Below are positions 43,838 to 52,360 of a stretch of DNA of 64,000 nt, piece by piece. This DNA is from Flavivirga aquatica (GTDB lineage Bacteria > Bacteroidota > Bacteroidia > Flavobacteriales > Flavobacteriaceae). Location of the stretch: positions 114,376 through 178,375 of the forward strand of contig NZ_MDJD01000048.1 in NCBI RefSeq assembly GCF_001747085.1, read 5' to 3'. Numbering within the stretch: the first letter of the stretch is position 1; every line of letters starts with the position of its first letter. The notes under the pieces were generated by a model. It was not told where the DNA came from. It saw only the letters and a list, made by a program, of their open reading frames with translations, and did not search any database. The position numbers and the translations under genes are program-made.

Positions 43838-44761
43838 ATGAATTATACATTGCATCAATTAGAGATTTTTTTAAAAATAACAGAATTACAAAGTGTAACA
43901 AAGGCTTCTGAAGCTTTGTATTTAACTCAACCAGCAGTATCTATACAATTAAAGAAGTTTCAAGAACAGTTTAAAATTCCATTATTTGAAGTTGTAGGAA
44001 GACGCATTTATATCACAGAATTTGGTGAAGAAGTAGCTCAAGCAGCTGGAAAGATTATGGAAGAAGTTAAAGCTATAGATTATAAAGCCTTGTCTTATCA
44101 AGGAGAATTAGCAGGTAAATTAAAAGTTGCTATTGTTTCTACAGCTAAATACGTAATGCCCTATTTTATATCAGATTTTATAAATAAACATAGAGGAGTT
44201 GATTTGGTTATGGATGTTACTAATAAAGCGTCAGTAATTAAGGCTTTAGAAAATAATGAAGTCGATTTTGCTATGGTTTCAACTATGCCAAAAAAATTAA
44301 AAATCAATAGTATTGAACTTATGAAAAATGAGTTGTTTATGGTTGGAGGAAAAGATTATAAATACAAAGGAAAATATTTAGATCAAACAGAGTTTCAAAA
44401 GTTACCGCTTATATATAGAGAACAAGGATCTGCAACACGTTTGGCAATGGAACAGTTTATAGATTCTAAGAAGATATCTACCTACAAAAAGATGGAATTA
44501 ACATCTAACGAAGCTTTAAAACAAGCTGTAATTTCAGGATTGGGATATTCTATAATGCCTTTAATTGGTATAAAAAACGCTATTACTATTGGTGATTTGC
44601 AGATTATACCAGTAAAAGGTTTACCTATTGTAACCAATTGGAATTTGATTTGGCTGAGTTCAAAGAATATGTCAACCATAGCAAAATCACTCATAGAGTA
44701 TGTTAATGAAAACAAACAAGATATCATAGAAAAACACTTTAATTGGTTGAAAAGATATTAG
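43838..44761 (+). CDS. LysR family transcriptional regulator (CbbR/CmpR-like)
   Basis: The protein has the N-terminal winged helix-turn-helix (YTLHQLEIFLKITELQSVTKASEALYLTQPAVSIQLKKFQEQF) and a periplasmic-binding-like effector domain from about residue 90. ATG 43838 (MNYTLHQLEIF) fits the family; a TTG two codons earlier is also open. The YxLRQLxxF-type start and divergent placement next to an SbtA transporter resemble CmpR/CbbR regulators of inorganic-carbon genes. The effector is unknown. Confidence 0.88.
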   Translation: MNYTLHQLEIFLKITELQSVTKASEALYLTQPAVSIQLKKFQEQFKIPLFEVVGRRIYITEFGEEVAQAAGKIMEEVKAIDYKALSYQGELAGKLKVAIVSTAKYVMPYFISDFINKHRGVDLVMDVTNKASVIKALENNEVDFAMVSTMPKKLKINSIELMKNELFMVGGKDYKYKGKYLDQTEFQKLPLIYREQGSATRLAMEQFIDSKKISTYKKMELTSNEALKQAVISGLGYSIMPLIGIKNAITIGDLQIIPVKGLPIVTNWNLIWLSSKNMSTIAKSLIEYVNENKQDIIEKHFNWLKRY

Positions 44762-44831
44762 TTATTGAAAATAAAAACCACTTCAAATTTACTTCGAAGC
44801 GGCTTAAATATAAACGAAAATTAAATTGGGA

Positions 44832-46280
44832 TTATTTTATTTCTGGTAAATCGCGTGTTAACCAACCTCTTTTATTAGCTGTAGCAATGGCATAAGGTGT
44901 AATCCAAAATAAAGAAAATGTGTATAAGATACTATATGTATATGCCCAAAAAGATTCTGACAAGTTATAATGTTTGGCATAAAATATAGCAGGGAAAGTT
45001 GAAAGTATTAATATACTCACAATAGTCGAACTTATAAAAAGTAAAGGATGTGTTAAAACGAAGAATATCATAAATAATAAGAAGGGGTAGCTCATTATTA
45101 TTTCTAATGATTGACTTATAAATAAAAGTCGTGTTCCAATTTTAGTGTCTTTTTTGAAATTCTTGAAAACGTATTTGGACATCTCTATATTTTCACGAAC
45201 ATTACTTCGGCTCCATCGAATAAACATTTTATATAAACCACGATATTTTTCTGGAACATTGGTATATGCGTAAGCATTTCTTTGAAATAATACATGGTAG
45301 CCTTGTTTTAAAATCATATTCGTTAAAGCACGATCTTCACCAATGTCAGATGGATGCCCCATAAAGGTTTGATTTATCCATTCAGGCAGGCAAGCAAAAA
45401 CAGCGTCACTTTTGTATGCAGCTAGAGCACCAGGAGTACAAAGTACAGAATTAAGGCTACTTTCTGCAGAACGTACAAAATCAAAACTTAAAGCAAAACT
45501 TACATTAAGCATTTTAGGAAGTAAGCCTTTTTTTGTATTTAAAACTCTAATATTTCCAGCTACAGCTCCGCATTGTTTATTGGAAATAAAAGGACTTACT
45601 AAATTTCTTAAAGTATCTGATTTTACAATAGAATCACTGTCTACCGTTATAAATATGTCGCCTTTACCTAGATTGAAACCACGATATAAAGCATGACGTT
45701 TCCCCTGATTTTCAGGTTGCTGATATATTGATAAACGGTTACCTAAGCTTTTTTTTGCATTTTGCATCCATTTCCAAGTATCGTCCGCACTACCATCGTC
45801 AATAGCGATTAATTGTAGTTTTTCTTTTGGATAATCACTATCTACTAAACTCATTAAAGTATCCCAAACTTGTTTACCTTCGTTATATGCAGGAACTATT
45901 ACTGTACAAGTTGGTAACTCTTTATCTTTTACCGATGCTACAGGTTTGTATTTAATGTATCTATATAACGTGTAAATAAAAAAACTAACTTTAAATAAAG
46001 ATAATATTCCAGCTATGACTATAAACGTTAATCCTAAAGTAGAGTTCATACGTTCTATATTAAACTTGCTAAAGTCATTTCGTAATATATAAGCTAAATA
46101 AGCGGCATCAATCATTAGTAGAAAAGTGCATAATAAAACTATTCCTCCCCATAAGTCTTTTGGCTTTTTTAATGAAATATATTTACTATGAAAAAAAGAA
46201 TTAATTAAATAAAAAATATTATTGGAGATATTTGTGTTAGTTTTTGTTTGCTGTTTAGAAATAATCTTTTCTGTTTTCAT
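44832..46280 (-). CDS. Processive family-2 glycosyltransferase (NodC/hyaluronan synthase-like)
   Basis: The 482-residue membrane enzyme has two N-terminal helices (about 42-65 and 82-105), a cytosolic GT2 domain, and a C-terminal group of about three helices. Motifs in order are VIVPAYNEGKQVWDTL, AIDDGSADDTW, the DxD-type TVDSDSIV, GEDRALTN and the processivity motif region MFIRWSRSNVREN in place of QxxRW. This resembles NodC and hyaluronan synthases that polymerise and export beta-linked hexosamine chains. No polysaccharide partner genes lie next to it, so it is probably a stand-alone synthase; the sugar cannot be told. Confidence 0.85.
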   Translation of the reverse strand: MKTEKIISKQQTKTNTNISNNIFYLINSFFHSKYISLKKPKDLWGGIVLLCTFLLMIDAAYLAYILRNDFSKFNIERMNSTLGLTFIVIAGILSLFKVSFFIYTLYRYIKYKPVASVKDKELPTCTVIVPAYNEGKQVWDTLMSLVDSDYPKEKLQLIAIDDGSADDTWKWMQNAKKSLGNRLSIYQQPENQGKRHALYRGFNLGKGDIFITVDSDSIVKSDTLRNLVSPFISNKQCGAVAGNIRVLNTKKGLLPKMLNVSFALSFDFVRSAESSLNSVLCTPGALAAYKSDAVFACLPEWINQTFMGHPSDIGEDRALTNMILKQGYHVLFQRNAYAYTNVPEKYRGLYKMFIRWSRSNVRENIEMSKYVFKNFKKDTKIGTRLLFISQSLEIIMSYPFLLFMIFFVLTHPLLFISSTIVSILILSTFPAIFYAKHYNLSESFWAYTYSILYTFSLFWITPYAIATANKRGWLTRDLPEIK

Positions 46281-46941
46281 GAAATCTATTTAGTAATTGA
46301 TTTACATAGTTTACGAGGATAGTTACATTTTAGATTTTTTAGAATTAAAGCTGATGATAAATAAAATAGAATTCAAGTGGAGTTAATAACTAAGGCTTAA
46401 TGGTAAATTTTTAATAAAGTAGAAACAAGTAGTCCGTAGAGTTATTTCTTATGGATTAAAGTATTTTAAAAAAATATAGATTCATACGGAGATGTAGGTG
46501 CGTGGTTGATAAGAGAATCAATTGTAAAATCCTACTTATTAATGAATAGAGATTACTATCTCCAAATTAATTTAAGCGATGATTTATTACCATTACTAAT
46601 GAGAATAAATTAATTGGATAAAAAATTAAGGTTTACGATTTAAAAGGAACTTTATTATTAAGTTCTTTTGATTTTCAAATTTATTATTCCAATAGGTTTT
46701 ATTTTAAGATAAATTAACCAGAATAGAAGATGAAGTTTTAATACGTTTTTATATTAAAACTTATCGTCCTGCTATATATTATAAGAAATTATTTTTTCTT
46801 AATTCCATTCGTTTTTTCATTATATATTAATGGTTTAGTTTTATTAAAATTATTACTCCTTACTTATTTTTATTAATATTTTTTTATCTTTTTATTTCTG
46901 CAACACCAAACTCTTTAATAGTAGAATTTGAGTATAAAACA
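46281..46941. other. Intergenic region of about 660 nt without a convincing gene
   Basis: This very AT-rich gap between the glycosyltransferase start and the pnp terminator contains only short open frames with frequent stops. A weak hairpin, AAAAGGAACTT with AAGTTCTTTT near 46640-46668, is the only structure I noticed. It may be a decayed gene, but no recognisable protein remains. Confidence 0.5.
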
Positions 46942-46974
46942 AAAACCCGATAGATTTTAAATCTATCGGGTTTT
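46942..46974 (-). terminator. Terminator after pnp
   Basis: AAAACCCGATAGATT pairs perfectly with AATCTATCGGGTTTT across a 3-nt loop, 20 nt beyond the pnp stop, with T-rich sequence following on the minus strand. Confidence 0.85.
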
Positions 46975-46993
46975 AATATGATATAAAAAGAAT

Positions 46994-49246
46994 TTAATCT
47001 TCTTTTTTATTCTCTCTAGGTTTTCTATCGTCACGACGGTTATCACGTCCGCGATTATCTCTACCTCTGTTATCACGTCCACCACGATCATTATTTTCTC
47101 TTGGTGGTCTTGCTACATAGCCCTCAGGTTTTGGTAAGATTGCTTTTCTAGATACTTTTTCTTTACGTGTTCTAGAATCTATACCAAAGTATTTCACATC
47201 AAAAACGTCACCCATGTTTACAACATCAGATACATTTTCAGTACGTTCCCAAGCTAATTCACTAACGTGTAATAATACTTCGTTTCCAGGAGCATCAGTA
47301 TATTCTACAACTGCACCAAAGTCAAGCATCTTAATCACTTTTACTTCGTAAATGCTGCCAACTTGAGGCTTAAATAATAAAGAATCTATTTTTGTTTGTA
47401 CAGCATCAATACCTTCACTACCTACACCTAAAATTTCAACAATACCTTCTTCTGTAACGGGATCTTCATTAATAACGATGGTTGTTCCAGTTTCTTTTTG
47501 TAATTCTTGAATTACTTTTCCACCAGGACCAATTAAAGCACCAATAAATTCGTTAGGAATTCTTCTAGTAATCATTTTTGGAGAGTGAGGTTTCACATCT
47601 TCAGCAGGCGTAGCAATAGTATCTGTTAATTTTTCTAAGATATGTAAACGACCATCGCGTGCTTGTTTTAAAGCATTTACAAGGATTTCATAAGATAATC
47701 CTTTTACTTTAATATCCATTTGGCAAGCTGTAATACCATCTACAGTACCTGTTACTTTAAAGTCCATATCTCCTAAGTGATCTTCATCACCTAAAATATC
47801 AGATAAAACAGCATAGTTTCCAGAATCTGCATCAGAAATTAATCCCATAGCAATACCAGAAACAGGTTTTGTTAATTTTACACCAGCATCCATCATGGCC
47901 ATAGTACCAGCACAAACTGTAGCCATAGAAGAAGAACCATTAGATTCTAATATCTCTGAAACCACACGTACAGTATATGGGCAATCTTTTGGCACCATAC
48001 CTTTTAAAGCACGTTGCGCTAAGTTACCGTGTCCTACCTCACGACGAGAAGTTCCACGAATAGGTCTTGCCTCTCCAGTTGAAAAAGGAGGGAAGTTGTA
48101 GTGTAAATAGAAACGCTCTTCACCTTCGTAAGATGGCATATCTATTTGGTTAGCCTCTCTACTAGTACCTAAAGTTACAGTAGCTAAAGCTTGAGTTTCT
48201 CCACGTGTAAATATAGAAGAGCCATGCGTAGATGGAAGGTAATCTACCTCACACCAAATTGGTCTAATCTCATCCGTTTTACGTCCATCTAAACGTAAGC
48301 CTTCATTTAATGTTAAATCTCTAACAGCAGCTTTTTCAGCTTTGCTATAATATTTAGAAATTAATCCACCAAAATCTTCTTGTTCCTCTTCAGAAAAAGT
48401 AGCTTTAATCTCTTCTTTAATTTCAGCAAATGCAGCACCTCTTTCATGTTTAGAAGAACCAGCTTTTGCAACAGCATACACTTTATCGTATGCCATATCG
48501 TGTATTTTTTTAGCTAAATCTTCATCAGCTCTTTCTGGTTCGTATTCACGCACTTCTTTTTTACCAAAGGCTTCAGCTAATGCAACTTGAGCAGCACATT
48601 GTACTTTAATAGCCTCGTGTGCAAATTTAATAGCCTCAGTCATTTCTTCTTCAGAAATCTCATCCATTTCACCTTCTACCATCATTACAGAATCGGCAGA
48701 AGCACCAATCATCATGTCAATATCAGATTCTTCTAATTGCGCACGTGTTGGGTTGATTACAAACTCACCATTAATTCTACCAACTCTAGCTTCAGAGATA
48801 GGACATTCAAATGGGAAATCTGATAATTGTATAGCCGCAGAAGCAGCTAATCCAGCCATAGCATCTGGCATAACTTCAGGATCATGAGACATTAATTGAA
48901 TCATAACTTGAGTTTCACTATGGTAATCTTTTGGGAATAATGGACGTAATACACGATCTACTAAACGCATCGTTAATACTTCGCCATCACTAGGTCTAGC
49001 TTCTCTTTTAAAGAAACCTCCAGGGTAACGTCCTGCTGATGCAAATTTTTCACGATAATCTACCGTTAAAGGTAGGAAATCTACATCAGCTTGTTTGTAA
49101 TTGGAAACCACAGTACATAATAACATACATTTTCCAGATTGCACTACAACACTACCATGAGCTTGTTTTGCTAATTTTCCAGTTTCGATAGAAATTTCTC
49201 TACCGTCTCCTAGGTCTATGACCTCTCTAAAAACTTTTGGAATCAT
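46994..49246 (-). CDS. pnp: Polyribonucleotide nucleotidyltransferase (PNPase)
   Basis: PNPase is the phosphorolytic 3'-5' exoribonuclease of RNA turnover. The 750-residue protein has two RNase PH domains (about 1-230 and 320-555; [15 protein letters not shown] and [15 protein letters not shown] are core blocks), a KH domain with [16 protein letters not shown] (about 560-620) and an S1 domain (about 630-700, [20 protein letters not shown]). The C-terminal 40 residues are Arg/Asp/Gly-rich ([15 protein letters not shown]), an RGG-like RNA-binding tail. The gene follows rpsO on the same strand, the common rpsO-pnp order. Confidence 0.96.
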   Translation of the reverse strand: MIPKVFREVIDLGDGREISIETGKLAKQAHGSVVVQSGKCMLLCTVVSNYKQADVDFLPLTVDYREKFASAGRYPGGFFKREARPSDGEVLTMRLVDRVLRPLFPKDYHSETQVMIQLMSHDPEVMPDAMAGLAASAAIQLSDFPFECPISEARVGRINGEFVINPTRAQLEESDIDMMIGASADSVMMVEGEMDEISEEEMTEAIKFAHEAIKVQCAAQVALAEAFGKKEVREYEPERADEDLAKKIHDMAYDKVYAVAKAGSSKHERGAAFAEIKEEIKATFSEEEQEDFGGLISKYYSKAEKAAVRDLTLNEGLRLDGRKTDEIRPIWCEVDYLPSTHGSSIFTRGETQALATVTLGTSREANQIDMPSYEGEERFYLHYNFPPFSTGEARPIRGTSRREVGHGNLAQRALKGMVPKDCPYTVRVVSEILESNGSSSMATVCAGTMAMMDAGVKLTKPVSGIAMGLISDADSGNYAVLSDILGDEDHLGDMDFKVTGTVDGITACQMDIKVKGLSYEILVNALKQARDGRLHILEKLTDTIATPAEDVKPHSPKMITRRIPNEFIGALIGPGGKVIQELQKETGTTIVINEDPVTEEGIVEILGVGSEGIDAVQTKIDSLLFKPQVGSIYEVKVIKMLDFGAVVEYTDAPGNEVLLHVSELAWERTENVSDVVNMGDVFDVKYFGIDSRTRKEKVSRKAILPKPEGYVARPPRENNDRGGRDNRGRDNRGRDNRRDDRKPRENKKED

Positions 49247-49384
49247 AAATTTTTTTTAATTCTAATTAAACAATGGTCGTTGTGTTGTTGTGTAGTTGTT
49301 GTGTGTGACCAATGAAAAACTATAATTAGCTTCTTCAATGCGTAATTTAAACTCTTACGCTCGAGTTATACTTTATATATTATT

Positions 49385-49458
49385 GGCGTTACCTAAAGGT
49401 CGGGCTTTCGGTAGTCGCTCTCTGCGAGGAGCTTCAACAATACCTCAATCCCTAACGC
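49385..49458. repeat. Intergenic repeat-like element with GCGTTA/TAACGC ends
   Basis: A GC-richer 74-nt block begins GCGTTACCTAAAGGTCGGGC and ends CAATCCCTAACGC, with 6-bp inverted ends and an internal hairpin TCGC-TCTCT-GCGA. From memory, elements of the form GCGTTAGGGATTG...GACCTTTAGGTAACGC are dispersed in flavobacterial genomes. Only one copy is present in this window, so repetition itself is not shown. It lies between rpsO and pnp. Confidence 0.55.
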
Positions 49459-49464
49459 AAAACA

Positions 49465-49491
49465 AAAAAGAGGCTATAAAAGCCTCTTTTT
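49465..49491 (-). terminator. Terminator between rpsO and pnp
   Basis: AAAAAGAGGC pairs with GCCTCTTTTT across a short loop, directly after the rpsO stop. It is a classical hairpin-T terminator and would separate or attenuate transcription into pnp. Confidence 0.85.
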
Positions 49492-49494
49492 AAA

Positions 49495-49764
49495 TTATTT
49501 TCTTAATCCTAATTCTTTTACTATGGCACGATATCTTAAGACATCTTTCTTAGTTAAGTAATCTAGTAAGCTTCTTCTTTTACCTACTAACTTTACTAGA
49601 GAGCGCTCTGTGTTAAAATCTTTACGATTCTTTTTTAAGTGTTCTGTTAAGTGATTAATTCTTGCAGTAAATAATGCAATTTGCCCCTCAGCTGAACCTG
49701 TGTTCTTAGCGTCTTTACCGTGTTTTGCAAAAAGTTCTTCTTTTGCTTCTTTTGTTAAATACAT
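49495..49764 (-). CDS. rpsO: 30S ribosomal protein S15
   Basis: S15 is a primary 16S rRNA-binding protein of the small-subunit platform. With the start at ATG 49764 (MYLTKEAKEELFAKHGKDAK) it has 89 residues, exactly the family length; upstream in-frame starts would add 19 residues of no family similarity. GSAEGQIALFTARINHLTEHLKKN and SLVKLVGKRRSLLDYLTKKD are the diagnostic blocks. It is followed by a terminator and then pnp. Confidence 0.97.
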   Translation of the reverse strand: MYLTKEAKEELFAKHGKDAKNTGSAEGQIALFTARINHLTEHLKKNRKDFNTERSLVKLVGKRRSLLDYLTKKDVLRYRAIVKELGLRK

Positions 49765-49894
49765 TCTAATATTATTGTAAATGATTGTTATGTACACGAA
49801 AGCCTTTCTTTCGAGCGGCAAATATAGTAATTTTTAATGATTTTCAATAAAATCTATATAAAAAGAAAAAGCGACTAATAAGTTGCTTTTAATA

Positions 49895-50752
49895 TTATGC
49901 TCGCAATGGTTGATTTGAAATTAAATCAACATATTGATTTACTTTGTCTTTAAGGTCTTTACGCAATGTTATAAAATCAAGGAAACCGTGTTCTAATAAA
50001 AATTCTGAGGTTTGGAAACCTTCAGGTAACTCTTTACCAGTAGTATCTCTTACAATTCTTGGTCCAGCAAAACCAATTAAAGCTCCAGGCTCTGCGATAT
50101 TAATATCACCAAGCATAGCAAATGATGCTGTTGTTCCTCCAGTTGTAGGATCTGTACATAACGAAATATACGGAATTTGAGCATCTGCTAATTGTGCTAG
50201 TTTTACAGATGTTTTTGCTAATTGCATTAAAGATAATGCAGCTTCCATCATACGAGCGCCACCAGATTTAGAAATAACCATTAATGGTATTTTCTTTTTT
50301 AACGAATAATCTGCTGCTCTTGCAATTTTTTCACCAACAACACTTCCCATAGATCCGCCAATAAAAGCAAAATCCATACAGGCTACAACTAAATCTTTTC
50401 CTTTAGATTTACCAACAGCTGTACGTACCGCATCTTTTAAATTGGTTTTAGCTTGAGCTGCTTTTAAACGCTCAGGGTATTTTTTTGTGTCTACAAATTT
50501 TAAAGGATCTTTAGATTCTAAGTTAGCATCTAATTCTTTGAATTTATTATCATCAAAAAGTATTTCAAAATATTCTTTACTTCCTATTCTAACATGGTAG
50601 CCATCTTCAGGACTTACGTAGAAGTTTTTTTCTAATTCTTCTGCATCAACAATCTTGCCTGTTGGAGATTTATACCACAATCCTTTTGGTGTGTCTTTTT
50701 TCTCTTCGGTAGTGGTTGTTATACCTTTTGTTTTTCTTTTAAACCAAGCCAT
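49895..50752 (-). CDS. accD: Acetyl-CoA carboxylase carboxyltransferase subunit beta, zinc-ribbon cysteines absent
   Basis: AccD with AccA forms the carboxyltransferase that makes malonyl-CoA. The 285-residue protein has the crotonase-like core: [54 protein letters not shown] and [15 protein letters not shown]. The N-terminal region aligns with the usual C4 zinc ribbon ([20 protein letters not shown] then [13 protein letters not shown]), but all four Cys positions are replaced (Ser, Gly, Ser, Asp). I recall the same in other flavobacterial AccD proteins, so this is probably a lineage trait and not damage. A small hairpin lies in its leader. Confidence 0.95.
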   Translation of the reverse strand: MAWFKRKTKGITTTTEEKKDTPKGLWYKSPTGKIVDAEELEKNFYVSPEDGYHVRIGSKEYFEILFDDNKFKELDANLESKDPLKFVDTKKYPERLKAAQAKTNLKDAVRTAVGKSKGKDLVVACMDFAFIGGSMGSVVGEKIARAADYSLKKKIPLMVISKSGGARMMEAALSLMQLAKTSVKLAQLADAQIPYISLCTDPTTGGTTASFAMLGDINIAEPGALIGFAGPRIVRDTTGKELPEGFQTSEFLLEHGFLDFITLRKDLKDKVNQYVDLISNQPLRA

Positions 50753-50813
50753 AGTGATTTATAATTTTGTGTTTTCTTATACAAGAAAATCTTTTAACAT
50801 TTTAGTTAGGTTC

Positions 50814-50835
50814 ACAATGCTTAATAAAGCATTGT
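50814..50835 (-). promoter_or_regulatory. Hairpin upstream of accD
   Basis: ACAATGCTT pairs with AAGCATTGT (9 bp) across an AATA loop, about 62 nt before the accD ATG. No T tract follows on the minus strand. It could be a leader structure or an operator dyad; its role is unknown. Confidence 0.4.
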
Positions 50836-51041
50836 TCATTATATTATTGGTTACAATCTTTCGACTGTAATTAGCCTAATAATTATTTATAAGATTACTG
50901 CTAATAAAAGTAAACTAAAAATAAAAGTCTGGTTACAAAATTAAGCCTTTTTTTAATTTTGAGGTAATGCCACAGTATTTTTTGTTTTTTTAAATCTTTA
51001 TAAAATGTTACTGTATTGATTATTAGTGATGTTAAAATAAA

Positions 51042-51068
51042 AAAGACTCTACGTATCGTAGAGTCTTT
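51042..51068 (-). terminator. Terminator after fba
   Basis: AAAGACTCTACG pairs with CGTAGAGTCTTT (12-bp perfect stem, TAT loop), followed on the minus strand by a T tract. It lies 33 nt past the fba stop. The rest of the 50753-51100 gap holds only the accD leader and nothing else I can identify. Confidence 0.85.
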
Positions 51069-51100
51069 AATAAAAATTTATAATAAAAAATACTTTTATT

Positions 51101-52168
51101 CTATAAAGTATTTACATTATTTAAGTCTTCAAACGCCTTTTTTAAACGTTCTACAAATGTTTTTTCACCTTCACGTAACCAAACTCTTGGATCATAGAAT
51201 TTTTTGTTTGGTACATCTTCCCCTTCAGGGTTTCCTATTTGAGCTTTTAAATATTCAGATTTTTCACCCATGTAATCACGAATACCAGTCATGAATGCAT
51301 ATTGTAAATCAGTATCAATATTCATTTTTATTGCACCATAGCTAATACTTTCTCGTATTTCTTCTACTGTAGATCCAGACCCACCGTGGAATACAAAATC
51401 AATATGGTTTTCACCTACACCATATTTTTTAGAAATATACTCTTGAGAGTTCTTTAAGATTTTCGGTGTTAATTTTACGTTTCCTGGTTTGTATACCCCA
51501 TGTACATTACCAAATGCAGCTGCAATAGTAAATTGAGGACTTACTTTACTTAATTCTTCGTAAGCGTAAGCTACTTCTTCTGGTTGTGTGTATAATTTTG
51601 AATCATCTACATCACTATTATCTACTCCATCTTCTTCACCACCTGTAATACCTAATTCTATTTCTAATGTCATACCCATTTTACTCATACGCTCTAAATA
51701 GGTTTTACATATTTCAATGTTTTCTTCAATAGGCTCCTCAGAAAGATCAATCATGTGAGAACTAAAAAGTGATTTTCCTGTTTCAGCAAAATGTTTTTCA
51801 CTGGCATCAAGTAAACCGTCTATCCAAGGTAATAATTTCTTAGCACAGTGGTCTGTATGTAAAATAACTGGAACACCATAAGCTTCTGCTAAAGTGTGTA
51901 CATGTTTAGCTCCCGCAACGGCACCTGCAATAGCAGCTTTTTGTCCATCATTGCTAAGCCCTTTACCTGCATTAAATTGTGCTCCACCATTAGAAAACTG
52001 AATAATAACAGGTGCGTTTAATGACGCTGCTGTTTCTAATACACCATTAATGGTATCAGAACCTATTACGTTAACAGCTGGTAATGCAAATCCTTTTTCT
52101 TTGGCAAGGTTAAATATAGCTTGTACTTCTTGACCTGTAGCAACTCCAGGTTTTATATTGTGTCCCAT
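51101..52168 (-). CDS. fba: Class II fructose-bisphosphate aldolase
   Basis: This zinc-dependent aldolase cleaves fructose 1,6-bisphosphate in glycolysis and runs in reverse in gluconeogenesis. The 355-residue protein is of the long (E. coli FbaA-like) type: ALPAVNVIGSDTINGVLE, the zinc-ligand HTDHCAKKLLPW, ELGITGGEEDGVDNS, AFGNVHGVYKPGNVKL with a ligand His, and DFVFHGGSGST for phosphate binding. It is monocistronic, with a -7 promoter box 30 nt before the ATG and its own terminator. Confidence 0.96.
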   Translation of the reverse strand: MGHNIKPGVATGQEVQAIFNLAKEKGFALPAVNVIGSDTINGVLETAASLNAPVIIQFSNGGAQFNAGKGLSNDGQKAAIAGAVAGAKHVHTLAEAYGVPVILHTDHCAKKLLPWIDGLLDASEKHFAETGKSLFSSHMIDLSEEPIEENIEICKTYLERMSKMGMTLEIELGITGGEEDGVDNSDVDDSKLYTQPEEVAYAYEELSKVSPQFTIAAAFGNVHGVYKPGNVKLTPKILKNSQEYISKKYGVGENHIDFVFHGGSGSTVEEIRESISYGAIKMNIDTDLQYAFMTGIRDYMGEKSEYLKAQIGNPEGEDVPNKKFYDPRVWLREGEKTFVERLKKAFEDLNNVNTL

Positions 52169-52197
52169 TTTTAATTAATTTGTGAATATTAAGGTAT

Positions 52198-52205
52198 CAA
52201 AAGTA
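52198..52205 (-). promoter_or_regulatory. Probable -7 promoter box for fba
   Basis: On the minus strand TACTTTTG matches TAnnTTTG exactly and lies 30 nt before the fba ATG, implying a leader of about 24 nt. A -33 TTG at the usual spacing is not obvious. Confidence 0.5.
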
Positions 52206-52360
52206 ATCAATTTTTGAATAATTAGTTGTTGTTTGGGGATTTGAAAACATTATAGGATACTAAAACGTTATAGTAAAGTTATGATTAAAAAATAAGTTTT
52301 AACATACTTAGCTTGGTGTTACAGGGAGTTATCTTTCGTAAAACAAAGTAGATAGATTAA

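Noticed and set aside
42169..52195. Shared 13-mer CCTTAATATTCAC in the leaders of the sigma-factor gene and fba
   Set aside because: In 64 kb of AT-rich DNA, shared 13-mers are expected by chance in many pairs, and its distance to the start codons differs between the two genes.
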